Notes under the pieces: model-generated
Told to the model about the DNA's origin: nothing
Databases searched by the model: none
The model's input: only the letters and a program-made list of their open reading frames with translations
Made by a program: the position numbers and the translations under genes
Shown here: positions 1 through 10,014 of the stretch, piece after piece
Layout of the letters: each line of letters starts with the position of its first letter
Position numbering within the stretch: position 1 is the first letter of the stretch
NCBI GenBank assembly: GCA_037157565.1
Contig: JAZHRO010000036.1
Location: 132,130,001-132,194,000 of the forward strand
Origin: Thalassia testudinum
Taxonomy: Eukaryota > Streptophyta > Magnoliopsida > Alismatales > Hydrocharitaceae
Length of the DNA stretch: 64,000 bases
Direction of reading: 5' to 3'

Positions 1-599
1 CTAATGTAAAGTCCTAATGATGTCCAAATGCAACCAAATTTTTTATTTAAGCTTAATTGAACATTTAGGAAGTTGATTTCACTTTTGATTTAAACTTTTG
101 GACTCAAATGGTTGTTCATTTGCAACTGGATCATCATCCTGAATTAATGAATAGAATATCTCATTTAATGACCTAATTTCACATTTTTAACACAACTTTA
201 ATGTTTTAGGTCTTTTCAATTATTTCCCATACTTAACCCATTTCATGTGTTAATTCAGTAGTGTTTAACCTAATTTCTAGCTTGAGCATTTTAGCTATGG
301 TGCGCCACACCTCATCAACCACCCTCTAGGCCTCCTCCTCCTTGCTCCTTTGGCTGGCATGGCCACAAGAGAGAAGGGAAGAGGGGAAGGCACCAAAGGG
401 ACAGAGTGTTCCCGTAATCTTCTTCTTCTCCTCCTCTCGGTTGGCTATGAAGGGTGGAATATGGTGGGAATGTGGTGAATAAATGAAGCCAAAGGTGTCC
501 TTTTTTTTTTATGGTAGGGTGGGTCCTTTTATAGGAGTGGAAGGGGTGTAGGTGTGGTTAAGGGATGAATGGTTAGGATGGCTCATAGGGGGTGGTTAG

Positions 600-1270
600 G
601 AGATCCTAGGGTTGATAAAGGGCGGCACCAAAATGGAGGGGTACTTGGTGGTTGGCGACAACCCTAGATGGGAACTAGGGTTAGGGATTAGGTGGGTGTG
701 TTGTATGGCTAGGATTGGGTTATATGGTGGTGGTTAGGAAATGGAAGTCTAAGGTGGATAGGCACCATATGAGGAGGTGTGTTAGGTGGTATTTTAGGTG
801 TGGTTAAAGGGGGGTTGGTGGCACCTTTTGTGTGGTTAGGGTTAAGGTGGTGTAGAGGGTAGGTGTAAGGGTAGGATGGTGTTTTGAGTGGTGGTTATGG
901 GATCCTAGGGTGTAGGATAAGTGGCACCAACTTAAGGGGTGTTAGAGGAGTGGTTATGGTGGGCTAAGGGGCACCTAAAGTTGGCACCAACCATGGAAGG
1001 GTGCCATGGTTTGGTACCATCTTAAGGGGATTCTAGAAGGGGGTAGGTGTAAGGTTGAGATGGGTTTAGGAGGTAGGTGTAAGGCTAGGATATGGGGATG
1101 TTTTGGCACCAACAATAGGAGGTTTTGGAAGGGGTAGTTGGCGCCAACACAAGGGTAGCTTTTGGTGGTGGTTGAGGGGTGAAGAGGTACCATATTTTGG
1201 CGCCAAGGTGAAGAGGTGCAAGGGGGTGTGTTTTGGCACCAAAATAGGTGGGTTAAGGTTAGTTTAAGTT
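600..1270. repeat. Degenerate GGCACCAA / GTAGGTGTAAGG repeats
   Basis: Short words recur without a strict period: TTGGCACCAA-type words near 967, 982, 1111, 1135 and 1233, and GTAGGTGTAAGG-type words near 862, 1043 and 1074. The plus strand is strongly G-rich with few C. The pattern looks like a decayed simple or minisatellite expansion. The small minus-strand open frame inside it is a by-product of this composition. Confidence 0.5.
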
Positions 1271-1289
1271 GGGGTTAAGGAGGATGGAT

Positions 1290-1960
1290 GGCCATGGAGT
1301 GGACAGCTTAAGTGGAGCTAAGATAAGCTACCTTAGCTAACTTAGCTAGTAGGGTAGTAGTGGAGGGAGCTAGGGTTTAGGGAAGAGGAGTTGAGGGAGA
1401 GTTGCCTGGAGCTACACTGGAGCTGATGATTATTGAAGAAAATAGCAAGGAGCTACCTTAGCTAGCTTACCTTGCTAGTTCTTTGCTAGCTGCTAAGCCA
1501 AGCTAAAGTGAGCTGGCTTCTACTAAATTATGTTGAGGTGAGCTGGGTCTGATCCTCCCGGAGATAACCTAGCTAGTTGGAGTAGCTAGCTTAGGTTAAA
1601 TGGCTTAGCTCAACTAGGTTGAGCTGAGTGGAGTCTCCGAGAGATGGACTTGAAATGGCCTAAGCTAGTTGAAGTCATCTTCAGCTGTCTTGAGTTGAGT
1701 GGAGCTGGAAGTAGCTGGACCTGAGTTGAGGTGGACTCTTGTCAACTTAGTTGAACTAGCTAAAACTCCCAGTGAACTGATTGGAGCTAAGAGGAGCTAG
1801 ACTCAACTAAGTTGAGCCATCCTGAGCTACCATTTAGCTAAGATGAGGTAAATGAAGCTTAAGAGAGCTAACCCTAACCCAAGTGAGCTGGTACCAATTA
1901 TGGGGAGCTGGATTTAGCTGAGTCCCAGCTGGATTGAGCTTCTTCTTTACCTGTTGCCTT
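1290..1960. repeat. AGCT-rich degenerate repeats (TAGCT / GAGCTGAGT)
   Basis: The tetramer AGCT and longer words such as TTAGCTAGC, GAGCTGAGT and AGTTGAGCT recur many times over about 670 bases, on a background of A/G-rich plus strand. There is no open frame of note. AGCT is self-complementary, so the tract can form many short hairpins. It could be a decayed tandem repeat inside an LTR or an independent low-complexity tract. Confidence 0.55.
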
Positions 1961-2436
1961 CCTGAATGTTAGAGTTTTAGAGGTATGGCTATCTTATCAT
2001 CCTTAACACTCAAGTACACGTGTCAAAAACACAAAAAATAATGCAATGCATGCCTAACCTAACTGATGTCTAAATGCAGCCTAGAAACCCATTTGCGAAG
2101 TTAAAATCCTAAGAGCTAGGTTTATTTTATGGTATAAGAATAATGATAAATTGTTGTTTATCAGTCATCACACAGTTAGCTGTGACTATTTATACCCTTA
2201 TTTTGATATAATAAAATTATGTTTTTATTGTGGACTAACCATTACAGGTTAAGTCATATTATAGCATGGATGCGTCCTCCTCAACATTTTCCAAATACAT
2301 CAAGGACAAAGTGGACTTGAAGATTTTTTAATTTTATTGAGTCTAGAATAATGTATGGAACCTCAATAAGAAAACAAAGGTAAGTTCTCATTTTTCGCAA
2401 AAATCATTATCTTTTGAACCTATGTCAATACTACTG

Positions 2437-2721
2437 TTGATTGACCAAAATTGTTTTTTGATCGACCAAATCTTAATCAACCAACTTATTGTCTTAATCG
2501 ATTAAATACCTCTAACGATAATATTCTCTTTTGATCGATCAATCCTTTTGTTTCCTTTTGTTTCAATCAATCAAAAGTATTCCAATGGTCGAATTTCTTT
2601 TGAAATCTTAGAGTCGAACAAATTACCCTTTTTAATCGATCAACATTGAATCGATCGATACTTTGTTTTAATCGACCAAATATAGTTTTGATCGACCAAA
2701 CATTCATTTTGATCTATCAAA
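2437..2721. promoter_or_regulatory. Array of about 11 TTGATCGACCAA-like palindromes in U3
   Basis: Variants of TTTTGATCGACCAAA or TTGATCGATCAA occur near 2437, 2454, 2471, 2492, 2529, 2561, 2630, 2648, 2666, 2686 and 2707. The word is an imperfect palindrome. The array ends about 30 bp before the TATA motif and is repeated in the 3' LTR at about 10283-10562. Position and repetition suggest promoter or enhancer elements; binding by any factor is inference. Confidence 0.6.
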
Positions 2722-2751
2722 GACGTGCTTCCATAATTGTCGAAAAATACC

Positions 2752-2759
2752 TATAAATA
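2752..2759 (+). promoter_or_regulatory. TATA box of element D (TATAAATA)
   Basis: TATAAATAGG follows directly after the palindrome array and is matched in the 3' LTR at 10590. It is the only good TATA motif in the LTR and is followed by a pyrimidine-rich stretch where transcripts would begin. Confidence 0.7.
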
Positions 2760-3313
2760 GGACCTTTGACCCCCCTCTTCAAAGACACACCTCAAGAGCT
2801 TTCAAAGAGAAAAAACACACATACTCTCTCTAGTGCTTTTGTGCCTCTGTGCCTATAACTACTGTGATTCAAAGCACAGTCCCTTGGTATTGAGGAAAGC
2901 TCGATTTGTTTTTAATATTGCTGAAGTTCCATAGGAAATATTATTATATTCTTCTATTCTGTTGCTCTTGATATGGGAATCCAAGTTGTATTGGAAGTAC
3001 CCTGTTGTTCTCCTCTTGGTCAAGTGTAAGAGAAGATGTTTGTATGAGGTTGCGCCACTCTCGTTCAAGTGGTACGTAAGAGTGGATTTGACTAACATTA
3101 ACTAGTTAAGAAAATCCTAAGCTGAGAGGCTTAAGTAGTGGTTTTCACCAGAAAAGGCTTCCACTCTAAAATCAGGTGTTATTTTTCCGGATTTGTGCTT
3201 CTACATTTTTGATATGTAGTGAATATTTTTTTAGTTCTATTTAAGTAGATATTACACTATTCACCCCCCTCTAGTGTATACTTGATATTTTAGGCTCCAC
3301 TCGCACTCACAAC

Positions 3314-3325
3314 TGGTATCAGAGC
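3314..3325 (+). other. Primer-binding site, initiator tRNA-Met type
   Basis: TGGTATCAGAGC is the complement of the 3' end of plant initiator tRNA-Met and lies a few bases after the 5' LTR, as expected for copia elements. Confidence 0.9.
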
Positions 3326-3345
3326 TGAGTTTTACTCCAGTCAAG

Positions 3346-4426
3346 ATGTCAAAGCCTTCTGAAGTATATGCCGAGAGCCAATCTGCTGTCAGACCACCTT
3401 TAGTCAATGGCACCAACAATGGATTCTGGAAGACCAAAATGTAGATATTTTTGGAATCAATAGATTATGAAGTCTAGGACGTGATAGCTTCAAAATACAT
3501 GCGACCATAAAAGAAGGTGTTGAGATTACTGTAGACCAAAAGAAGATTGCCACACACAACACCAAAGCTATGAATGCTATCTTTTGTAGTCTATCCAATG
3601 ATGAGTTCAATCATGCCTCAGCATGCAAAATAGCATATGAAATCTGAAATACTCTTGAAGTTACTCATGAAGGAACTTCGAAAGTCAAGGAAACTCAAAT
3701 CAACCTCCTTACCCAGAAATATGAGTTCTATTGTATGAAGAAAGGAGAAACCATGAAGGAGATGTACACCAGATTCACCAATATCATCAACTCTTTAAGA
3801 AATCTAGAACATAAGATCACAAATAAGGCATTGGTTCAAAAGATTCTTCGATCTCTTACTAGTGATTGGGAAACCAAGACAACAGCTATTCAGGAATCTA
3901 AGGATCTTTCTATGCTAAAGTTGGATGATCTTATAGGTAGCTTAATGGCCTATGAGGTTCAGCTCGAGCACATGAAAGAACATGAAGGAGAAGGCAAGAA
4001 GAAGGAAGACCTTGCTCTGAAAGTTGATATTGACTCCGAAGAATCAGAAAATGAAGACAAGGAAGACACAGCCTTACTCTCCAGAAAGTTCAAAAGATTC
4101 TTGAAGAACAAGAAGAGCTAAAAGAAGAAAAAGGAAGAACCATAAGAAAACCAAGTTATTTGCTACAACTACAAGAAGAAAAGGCACATGAGAAAAGAAT
4201 GCCCTCAACTTAGGAAAGACGCCAGAAAGAGAAAGATCATAAAACCCTTCAAGCATGACACAAAGAAGAAGTCTCTACAAGTAACTTGGGATGATAGTGA
4301 TACAAGCTCAGAAGAAGCGAGTGAAGACACTTCAGGTGAAGACGCACTCTGCGGACTTATGGCAATCGAAGACGAGGTATCTTCTTTTACTTTTGACAAA
4401 TTACATTTTATGAGCTGCATGATTTA
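3346..4426 (+). pseudogene. gag: Copia gag (element D), disrupted
   Basis: Gag forms the virus-like particle that packages the element RNA. The frame opens at ATG 3346, 20 bases after the primer site, and soon meets stops (TAG near 3442 and 3475). The later part is open from 3735 to 4121 and shows the typical copia gag wording around MKEMYTRFTNIINSL and ILRSLTSDWE. It needs a different frame from the start, so at least one frameshift is present. A second open piece (4188-4427) holds the end. The zinc knuckle near 4158-4204 reads CYNYKKKRHMRKEC, so the second cysteine of the CX2CX4HX4C pattern has become tyrosine. The acidic, serine-rich tail is normal for this lineage. Confidence 0.85.
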
Positions 4427-4949
4427 GCTAAAACACTTAAACTAGCTAATAAGAAATTAACTAAAAACTGAGATGAAGAAATTAACTTAAGGAATAGTGC
4501 TGAATCTCTAAATCAATAATTGTCTCGAGAAATCACCTCTCTTAAGGCTCATATTGACTCACTTTAGATAGAATTAGGAAATTAAAACAAAAGTCTGTTG
4601 CTCTTGTAAATGACCAAGCTAAGTTCACCAAAGGAAGAACAAATCTAGAAAGGCTATTAGGCACACCAACCCAAACCACTACAAAATTTGGGTTAGGCTA
4701 TATTCCTAATAATGATCGTAAAGCATCCACTTTACAATCTGACACACAAATCTCCTCTAGTCCTAAGGCCAAGAATAGGTCCACGCCTAAGTAGTCACCT
4801 GCAAACAAAACTGGACCCAAATGAAAATGGGTACCAAAAAGATATTTGCAATCTTGTTTTGTAGGAATCCCTCAAGGGTTAATAAAGTACTCAAACTAGA
4901 TCTATCATCAAAAAATGGACAACTTGTAGCTATAAGGAGAAACACTGGA
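4427..4949 (+). pseudogene. Gag C-terminal tail / pre-protease segment of element D
   Basis: Translation in changing frames gives lysine/asparagine-rich, coiled-coil-like wording, then a recognisable copia pre-protease word WVPK near 4830. There is no long open frame and there are many stops. The segment continues across the E1 insertion at 7134, where about 45 bases lead to the protease. It codes for nothing now. Confidence 0.6.
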
Positions 4950-4954
4950 CCTCA

Positions 4955-4971
4955 TGATGGTAATACCATCA
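4955..4971. repeat. Palindromic LTR start of E1
   Basis: TGATGGT, three bases, then ACCATCA form a perfect inverted repeat at the very start of the LTR. E2 at 62720 has a different but equally perfect one (TGATGAG, AGC, CTCATCA), see findings. Confidence 0.8.
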
Positions 4972-7128
4972 TGGGTCTTAACTAACCACAATTAGTTAGA
5001 TTCAATTGGTAAATGCTCTTACTTAATCATCCGAGGGTCACAATTCCGTAATAATCTGATTTGAGAAGATAAGAAAATATGGCTAATTCTGTTGTTTTAA
5101 TAGCACATTACAAATACAAATTAACCATGGGGTTACTCAGGGGTTAATTGAAAGTCAAATGAACATAAAATACTAAAGAGTGGGTTCACACGGACTGAAT
5201 CAGGGTTTCACAAATTTCGAGGGTGAAAACAGTATTAAAAACCCTAATTATCAACCCTACTTAAATTGAAAAGGTTTTGGTCAGGATAAAATCAATATAA
5301 ACCTCCCAAAAATCATTGAAAAATATTCTAAGAGGTTTGGTACAATTTTTTTTACCATCTGAACCCATTTTGACCTAGAACAATGTTTCAGATGGGAATT
5401 TGCCTAATTTTGCTTTCTGTGCAATTTACCTAGCCAAACGTAGTCAAACCTCAAATCTAAGTTTACCATTAGATTCTTTGGATCCAAATTATGCTAAAAC
5501 CAAAGCTTTGGCTCAATCAGAGTCCATCTTGACCTAGTTTACAATTTAGCTCCTAAAAACCCTATTTCTCACATTTCACCCCTATGTTTCAAGTTTCTTA
5601 CAATTACCCCCCTAACCTTGTCGTCATCTTCTCAAAAATGCCCCTGTCGCCATGAATAGTGTGAACGGCAGTCAAAACCTAGCACCGTCGTCTTTGACCG
5701 ACTCAAAAAAATAGTAAATCATCACCAAATCCCACCAAATTTCGTGGGATAGTGCTCAGACGGTGGAGAATCATTTAATCAAGATCTTAGACCCTGATTT
5801 GGAGCAAAAAGATCACACGAATTTAAAGAAATCATGGGTTCTCCTTGCTTCCAAATCTGATTCCCATGCATGCAAACTTCCAATTTGAGATCTTAATGGA
5901 GCTCCATATAAGCTCCATGGGGATCAACGGTCAAAACTAGCCAAGAAATAGCCAGAATTAGCCCTTTCCTTCCTCCTCCGGCCAGCATTTCTTGAGCTCC
6001 GGTGAACCCTCTTCGACCTCCTCCTCCACGCGTGTTCTCCACCAACAGACATCGCCAACCTCTCCCTCCCTTAGTCACGAACACTACCGACCAAAGTAGG
6101 GTCGCATTCAACCTCTTCATCATCGTCGCCTCGCCGTCGACTCCTTCGTCCCCACATCCGAACGACCAACATCGGGCACGGGGTTGACCCCTTTAACTTA
6201 AATAAACCTCCCATTCTTTTCCCCCCTCAGTCTAGATCACTCTCAGGTCTTTAGGACTTAGGATTGACCACACATCTACACTCTCCCCCCTCTTCTCCAT
6301 GGCCAGCAAAGCTCCGATGAGCTTCATCCGACCACCACCAAACACCCAACCACCACCACTACTACCTTTGTCTTAACTCCACGAACGCAAGCCTTAACTC
6401 TATTGGGCATTTCGACTAACCTAAACCTTTGATGAACAAACCCAACATCTGCCACCTCCACCATCACTGGCCGACCACCTCACGTATGCACACACACCTC
6501 ACCCACCACCCCACACTAGCAGGTCCAGTCCCAAGTCTGCTTACCCGATTACCTAGTTACCCGCATACCTTGACTCGGATTTGAGGAAAGAGAAAGAGGA
6601 ATTTCTAAGGGGGGAGGGGGTGGTTTTGCACTATAGCACGTTGGGATCCGTGCCCAATACTTGGGCGAATTCTGAGGTGTTCTAGGTTGTTCCTTAAGGC
6701 ATCTAAGCCTCATATCTTACATCTGATTTGGGTTACTGTTGAAATATTTGGCTCTGATTTGGTGTTTAGATCTGACGTGGCTAAGTGGTTGATGTTACTA
6801 TTAAGATTTTGATCCTTGGGAATTGTGCTTAATTGTAGGGCTTAATTGGTGGTTTCAACTACCATTTTAAGGCTTTTATTTATATTTTTGTCCTTAACTC
6901 TTGAGACACATTCTTGATTCTAATTGAATATCATTTTAGTTATTTGATTCAATTGCATCATTATTTTTTACTATTGTGATTGGTGAATTGATTTGTTACA
7001 CTTGCTCCCTGCGAACGACCTCAGAACTAAATGATTTTTCGAGCTTTATAAATTCAAATGTCATATCAATTTTCATCACTATACTACGATGTGAAATTTT
7101 CCTAACTACGATGATTTTTGATGCAACA
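4955..7128 (+). mobile_element. Solo LTR E1 (2,174 bp), unknown LTR-retrotransposon family
   Basis: The block starts TGATGG and ends GCAACA, giving TG...CA ends, and is flanked by an exact 5-bp direct repeat CCTCA at 4950-4954 and 7129-7133. Removing it rejoins the copia segment. No primer site, gag or pol is present, so it is best read as a solo LTR left by recombination. Much of it is related to the block starting at 62720: both share a palindromic start, a sequence with AAGGTTTTGGTCAGGATAAAA (5268-5288 and 63030 onward), and a later C-rich stretch. The C-rich part (about 5990-6550) yields short proline-rich frames that I do not regard as genes. Family assignment is not possible without the internal region. 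Confidence 0.85.
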
Positions 7129-7133
7129 CCTCA

Positions 7134-7468
7134 CAGACGTAAACCAATGATAGGTTTGGGGAAAAGGAAGATGGGTAATGGACAACGATTCTTCGAAGCA
7201 CATGACAGGAGAAGAAGATTTGTTCCTCAACCTCAATCGCAAGGAAGGTGGTTTAGTCGCCTTTGATAACAACCACAAGGGCCATATTGTTAGTATTAAC
7301 CAAATTGGTAACTCCAAAACTTCCTTTGATAATGTTCATATTATTAGTGGCCTAAAACATAATTTGCTTAGTGTAAGTCAGATATGTGATAAAGGCTATA
7401 AAGTTATTTTCACTTCAAAAGGTTTTGAAATTAGGGGTAAAAATTCAAAGGAAATCCTTTTGATCTAA
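7134..7468 (+). pseudogene. Copia protease and pre-integrase region (element D), inactive
   Basis: The aspartic protease would cleave Gag-Pol. The frame from 7178 shows MDNDSSKHMTG, the counterpart of the copia active-site region. The catalytic Asp-Ser-Gly triad has become Asp-Asn-Asp, so the enzyme should be dead. The GAG-pre-integrase wording follows (GLKHNLLSVSQICDKGYKV, about 7349-7405). The frame stays open until TAA at 7467. It continues D's coding region directly after the right TSD of E1. Confidence 0.85.
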
Positions 7469-8270
7469 GACAAATTAAAAGACATTTATACTATTAACTT
7501 TAACAGATGCAACAATCTTAATTATTTGGTTGCATCAAATGATGAGCCAATATTGTGGCATCGTTGACTTGATCATGTTCACATGAGAAATATAAACAAG
7601 CTTGTGAAACACAACTTAGTTTGAGGGTTGCCTAAGATTTCCTTTAGAAAGAAAAATCTTTGTTCATCCTGTAGACAAAGAAAACTGCTTAAAACTTCTT
7701 TCAAACTTAAAAACATGGTCAGTACTTCCAAGCTACTTGAATTGATCCACTTAAATCTTTTTAGACCAACCAAGTCTGAAAGTCTAAATGGGTGCCAATA
7801 CTATCTTGTCTTGATCCATGACTTCTCTAGATTTACGTGGGTATTATTTTTAAGATCTGAAGATTCTACTTTCGAGGAATTTAGAAAATTAGCTAAGAGA
7901 ATTCAAATCGAATCTGGCTTACCCATCACTAGGATTAGGAGTGATCATGGAGGAGAATTTGAAAATAAAAAATTTCTATATTTCTCCTCTACTTTTGGGA
8001 TAAAACAAGAATTTGTGTTTCCTAGAGCAACTTCTCAAAATGGTGTTGTAGAAAGGAAGAATAGAACCCTATAAGGGCGTGCCCGCACTATACTGTGCGA
8101 GTCAAAGCTACCTCGGTATTTTTGGGCTGAGGTTTTAAGCACTGCTTGTTACATCTAAAATAGGGCCTCAATTAAACCTATTCTTGAGCAAACACCCTTA
8201 ACTTTGATAGGACTCCTAAGATCTCTTAATTTAAAGCATTTGGTTGCAAGTGTTTCATACTGAATACAAA
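7469..8270 (+). pseudogene. Copia integrase (element D), inactive
   Basis: Integrase inserts the cDNA into the host chromosome. The zinc-binding region shows histidines near 7560-7580 and CSSC near 7666-7677, but a TGA breaks it after the first histidine and another stop follows near 7622. The core is open from 7628 to 8074. The first catalytic Asp of the DDE triad, in LIHLNLF near 7744-7764, is Asn. The second Asp (RSDHGGEFEN, near 7938-7968) and the Glu (NGVVERKNR, near 8039-8067) remain. A stop follows at 8072 and others further on. Confidence 0.85.
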
Positions 8271-8277
8271 GGAGAAC

Positions 8278-9292
8278 TTGTATAAGTTTGATGCAAAAAG
8301 TGAGAAAGGAATCTTTCTAGGATACTCCTCTAGAAGTAAAGCCTACAGAGTCCTCAATAAGAAGAAATTGGTAGTTGAAGAAATTGTTGGAATAAAATGG
8401 GTCTTTAGAAATAAGCTTGATGATTCAAGAAAGGTTGTAAGAAACAAAGCTAGACTTGTGGCTCAAGGCTACAATTAGGAGGAAGGAATTGACTTTAATG
8501 AAACTTATGCTCTGTAGCTAGACTAGAATCCATTAGAATGTTATTAGCTTTTGCTGCTCATATCGGATTTAAGCTATTCCAATTAAATGTCAAAAGTGCA
8601 TTTCTAAATGAGTTTCTAAAAGAAGTCTATGTGAAACAACCTCTTGCCTTTGAAAGTAGTAGTAACCCTGATCATGTTTTCAAACTTAGTAAAGCATTAT
8701 ATGAACTTAAACAAGCTCCTCGAGCTTGATATAAAAGACTAAAAAACTACTTAATAGAAAATAATTTCAAAATTGGCTTAATTGATCCAACTTTAGTTAC
8801 TAAAAGAGAAGATAATCAACTAATCTTAATCCAAATTTATCTTGATGACATAATATTCAATGCTACTAATGATCTTCTAGGCCAAGAGTTTGCGAAAGTC
8901 ATGCAGGATCAATTCGAGATGAGCCTGATGGGAGAATTAAAGTTCTTCTTAGGATTGCAGATTGATCAGCTAGAATATGGAATATTCATCTCGCAAACAA
9001 AATATACAAAAGAAATTATGAAGAAATTCAAAATGGACAAAATGAAAGGAAATGACACACCAATGGCTACCACGACTCAACTCAAGGAAGATGAGTTAGG
9101 TAAGTGTGTAGGTCAAAAATTATATAGAAGCATGATAGGATCCTTGCTTTACTTGACTACTAGTAGACCTGACATACTTTTTAGTACCTGTTTGTGTGCT
9201 AGATTTCAAGTAGATCCTAAAGAATCTCACCTAAATGCCTTAAAAAGGATACTTAGGAATCTCACCTAAATGCCTTAAAAAGGATACTTAGG
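8278..9292 (+). pseudogene. Copia reverse transcriptase (element D), inactive
   Basis: RT copies element RNA into DNA. The region shows the linker GYSSRSKAYRVLNK, then WVFRNKLDDS...NKARLVAQGYN, stops at 8476 and nearby, then a second open piece 8538-8729. There FQLNVKSAFLN has Asn in place of the first catalytic Asp. LYELKQAPRA ends at TGA (from TGG) at 8728. The YLDDIIF box near 8838 keeps both Asp. Open piece 8901-9269 carries the thumb (FFLGLQIDQ) and GSLLYLTTSRPDI. A 35-bp tandem duplication at 9223-9292 ends the frame. Confidence 0.88.
9223..9292 (+). repeat. 35-bp perfect tandem duplication in RT
   Basis: The segment 9223-9257 (starting AATCTCACC, ending ACTTAGG) is repeated exactly at 9258-9292. 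Because 35 is not a multiple of three, it shifts the reading frame between RT and RNase H. The two copies are identical, so the duplication is younger than most other damage in this element. Confidence 0.95.
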
Positions 9293-9806
9293 TACCTACT
9301 TAGCACTATTGATTTTGGTTTGTTCTAACCCAAATCAGGCACACTTGACTTAATTTCCTATTGTGATGCTGATTATGCGGGAAGTCAGACTGTTCGCAAG
9401 AGTACTACTAGAACATGTCAATTTCTCGGAAATTCTCTAGCATCTTGGGTCAACAAGAAACAGAACAATGCTTCCTTGTCCACAATTGAAGCTAAGTACA
9501 TTGCTGCCTCTTTAGCATGTTCAAAAATCTTGTGGATAAAGCAAACACTTAAAGATTTTGGATTAAATCTTGAAAACACTAAGATTCTTTGTGATAATAC
9601 TAATGTAATAACCTGTCCAAAAACCCCATTCAAAACTCTAGGACAAAACATATAGATATCAGAAATCACTTCCTTAGAGATTAAAGAAGGAAATAGTCTT
9701 AGTATTCATTTAAACATAGAAACAATTAGCTGCTATCTTCACAAAACCTCTATCAAAAGAAAGATTTATATTGATAAGAAGAGAATTAGGCTTAACAAGA
9801 CTTGCT
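9293..9806 (+). pseudogene. Copia RNase H (element D), disrupted
   Basis: RNase H removes the RNA strand during reverse transcription. Recognisable wording: SYCDADYAGS (first Asp kept, about 9357-9386), RKSTTRTCQFLG, then WVNKKQNNASLSTIEAKYIAA (Glu kept), and KILCDNTN (Asp kept). A TAG near 9655 truncates it. The lineage sometimes carries an envelope-like frame downstream; none is seen here. Confidence 0.8.
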
Positions 9807-10014
9807 GAACTTTGATTGTTTATTGTTTTGTCTTACGTTTTGTAGTAAACCCTATAGTCAATATTTTGTTCCTTTTATTTCATTTTGCTTTACGTTTTGT
9901 TTGACTGATTATTATTGTTTTATGATTACGTGTTGAGTGTCTACGATCTTGTGGTTGGTTGTGCTTATGATTAGCACACGGCGACTTGGGTTTCGTTAAT
10001 TAGCGAGGCTCGAG
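9807..10014 (+). other. Short 3' untranslated region of element D
   Basis: About 200 bases between RNase H and the 3' LTR. It is T-rich with no open frame. I see no clear polypurine tract next to the LTR, so the priming site for plus-strand synthesis is either degraded or further away. Confidence 0.5.

Larger units (their letters stand above)
1..2156. other. Unassigned low-complexity region left of the first element
   Basis: No coding region is credible here. The first 300 bases are AT-rich. A mixed stretch at about 300-470 is followed by purine-rich low-complexity sequence. Read on the minus strand, a CCTATAAAAGG-like TATA motif lies near 524-536, with G/C-rich sequence on one side and AT-rich sequence on the other, as in the U3/R layout of a minus-strand plant LTR. 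A word GATGTCYAAATGCARCC occurs near 19-35 and again near 2065-2081, so both ends of the block may be related. I could not find LTR borders or a target duplication, so the origin stays open. Confidence 0.4.
2157..3310 (+). repeat. 5' LTR of copia element D
   Basis: It matches 10015-11141 from the ATCACACAG region (about 2158) through the CCACTCGC words near its end. The exact left border is uncertain because the two copies differ there: the 5' copy has an extra GTCATCA. The right end lies between CACTCGCA (3305) and CTCACA (3310), just before the primer site at 3314. It contains the palindrome array 2437-2721 and a TATA motif at 2752. Confidence 0.85.

Noticed and set aside
660..1380. Telomere-like TTAGGG or TTTAGGG words
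   Set aside because: They are isolated and mixed with other G-rich words, with no tandem array of the plant telomere repeat.
2437..2721. CRISPR-like spaced repeats
   Set aside because: The repeats are short, imperfect, irregularly spaced and inside a plant LTR.
5990..6550. Proline-rich open frames in solo LTR E1
   Set aside because: They follow the C-rich composition of the LTR; no start context, domain or conservation of frame with E2 is visible.
4915..7186. ATGGACAAC at 4915-4923 and 7178-7186 as a 9-bp target duplication of a Mutator-like element
   Set aside because: No terminal inverted repeats are next to it. The TG...CA block flanked by exact CCTCA (4950-4954, 7129-7133) explains the insertion better.
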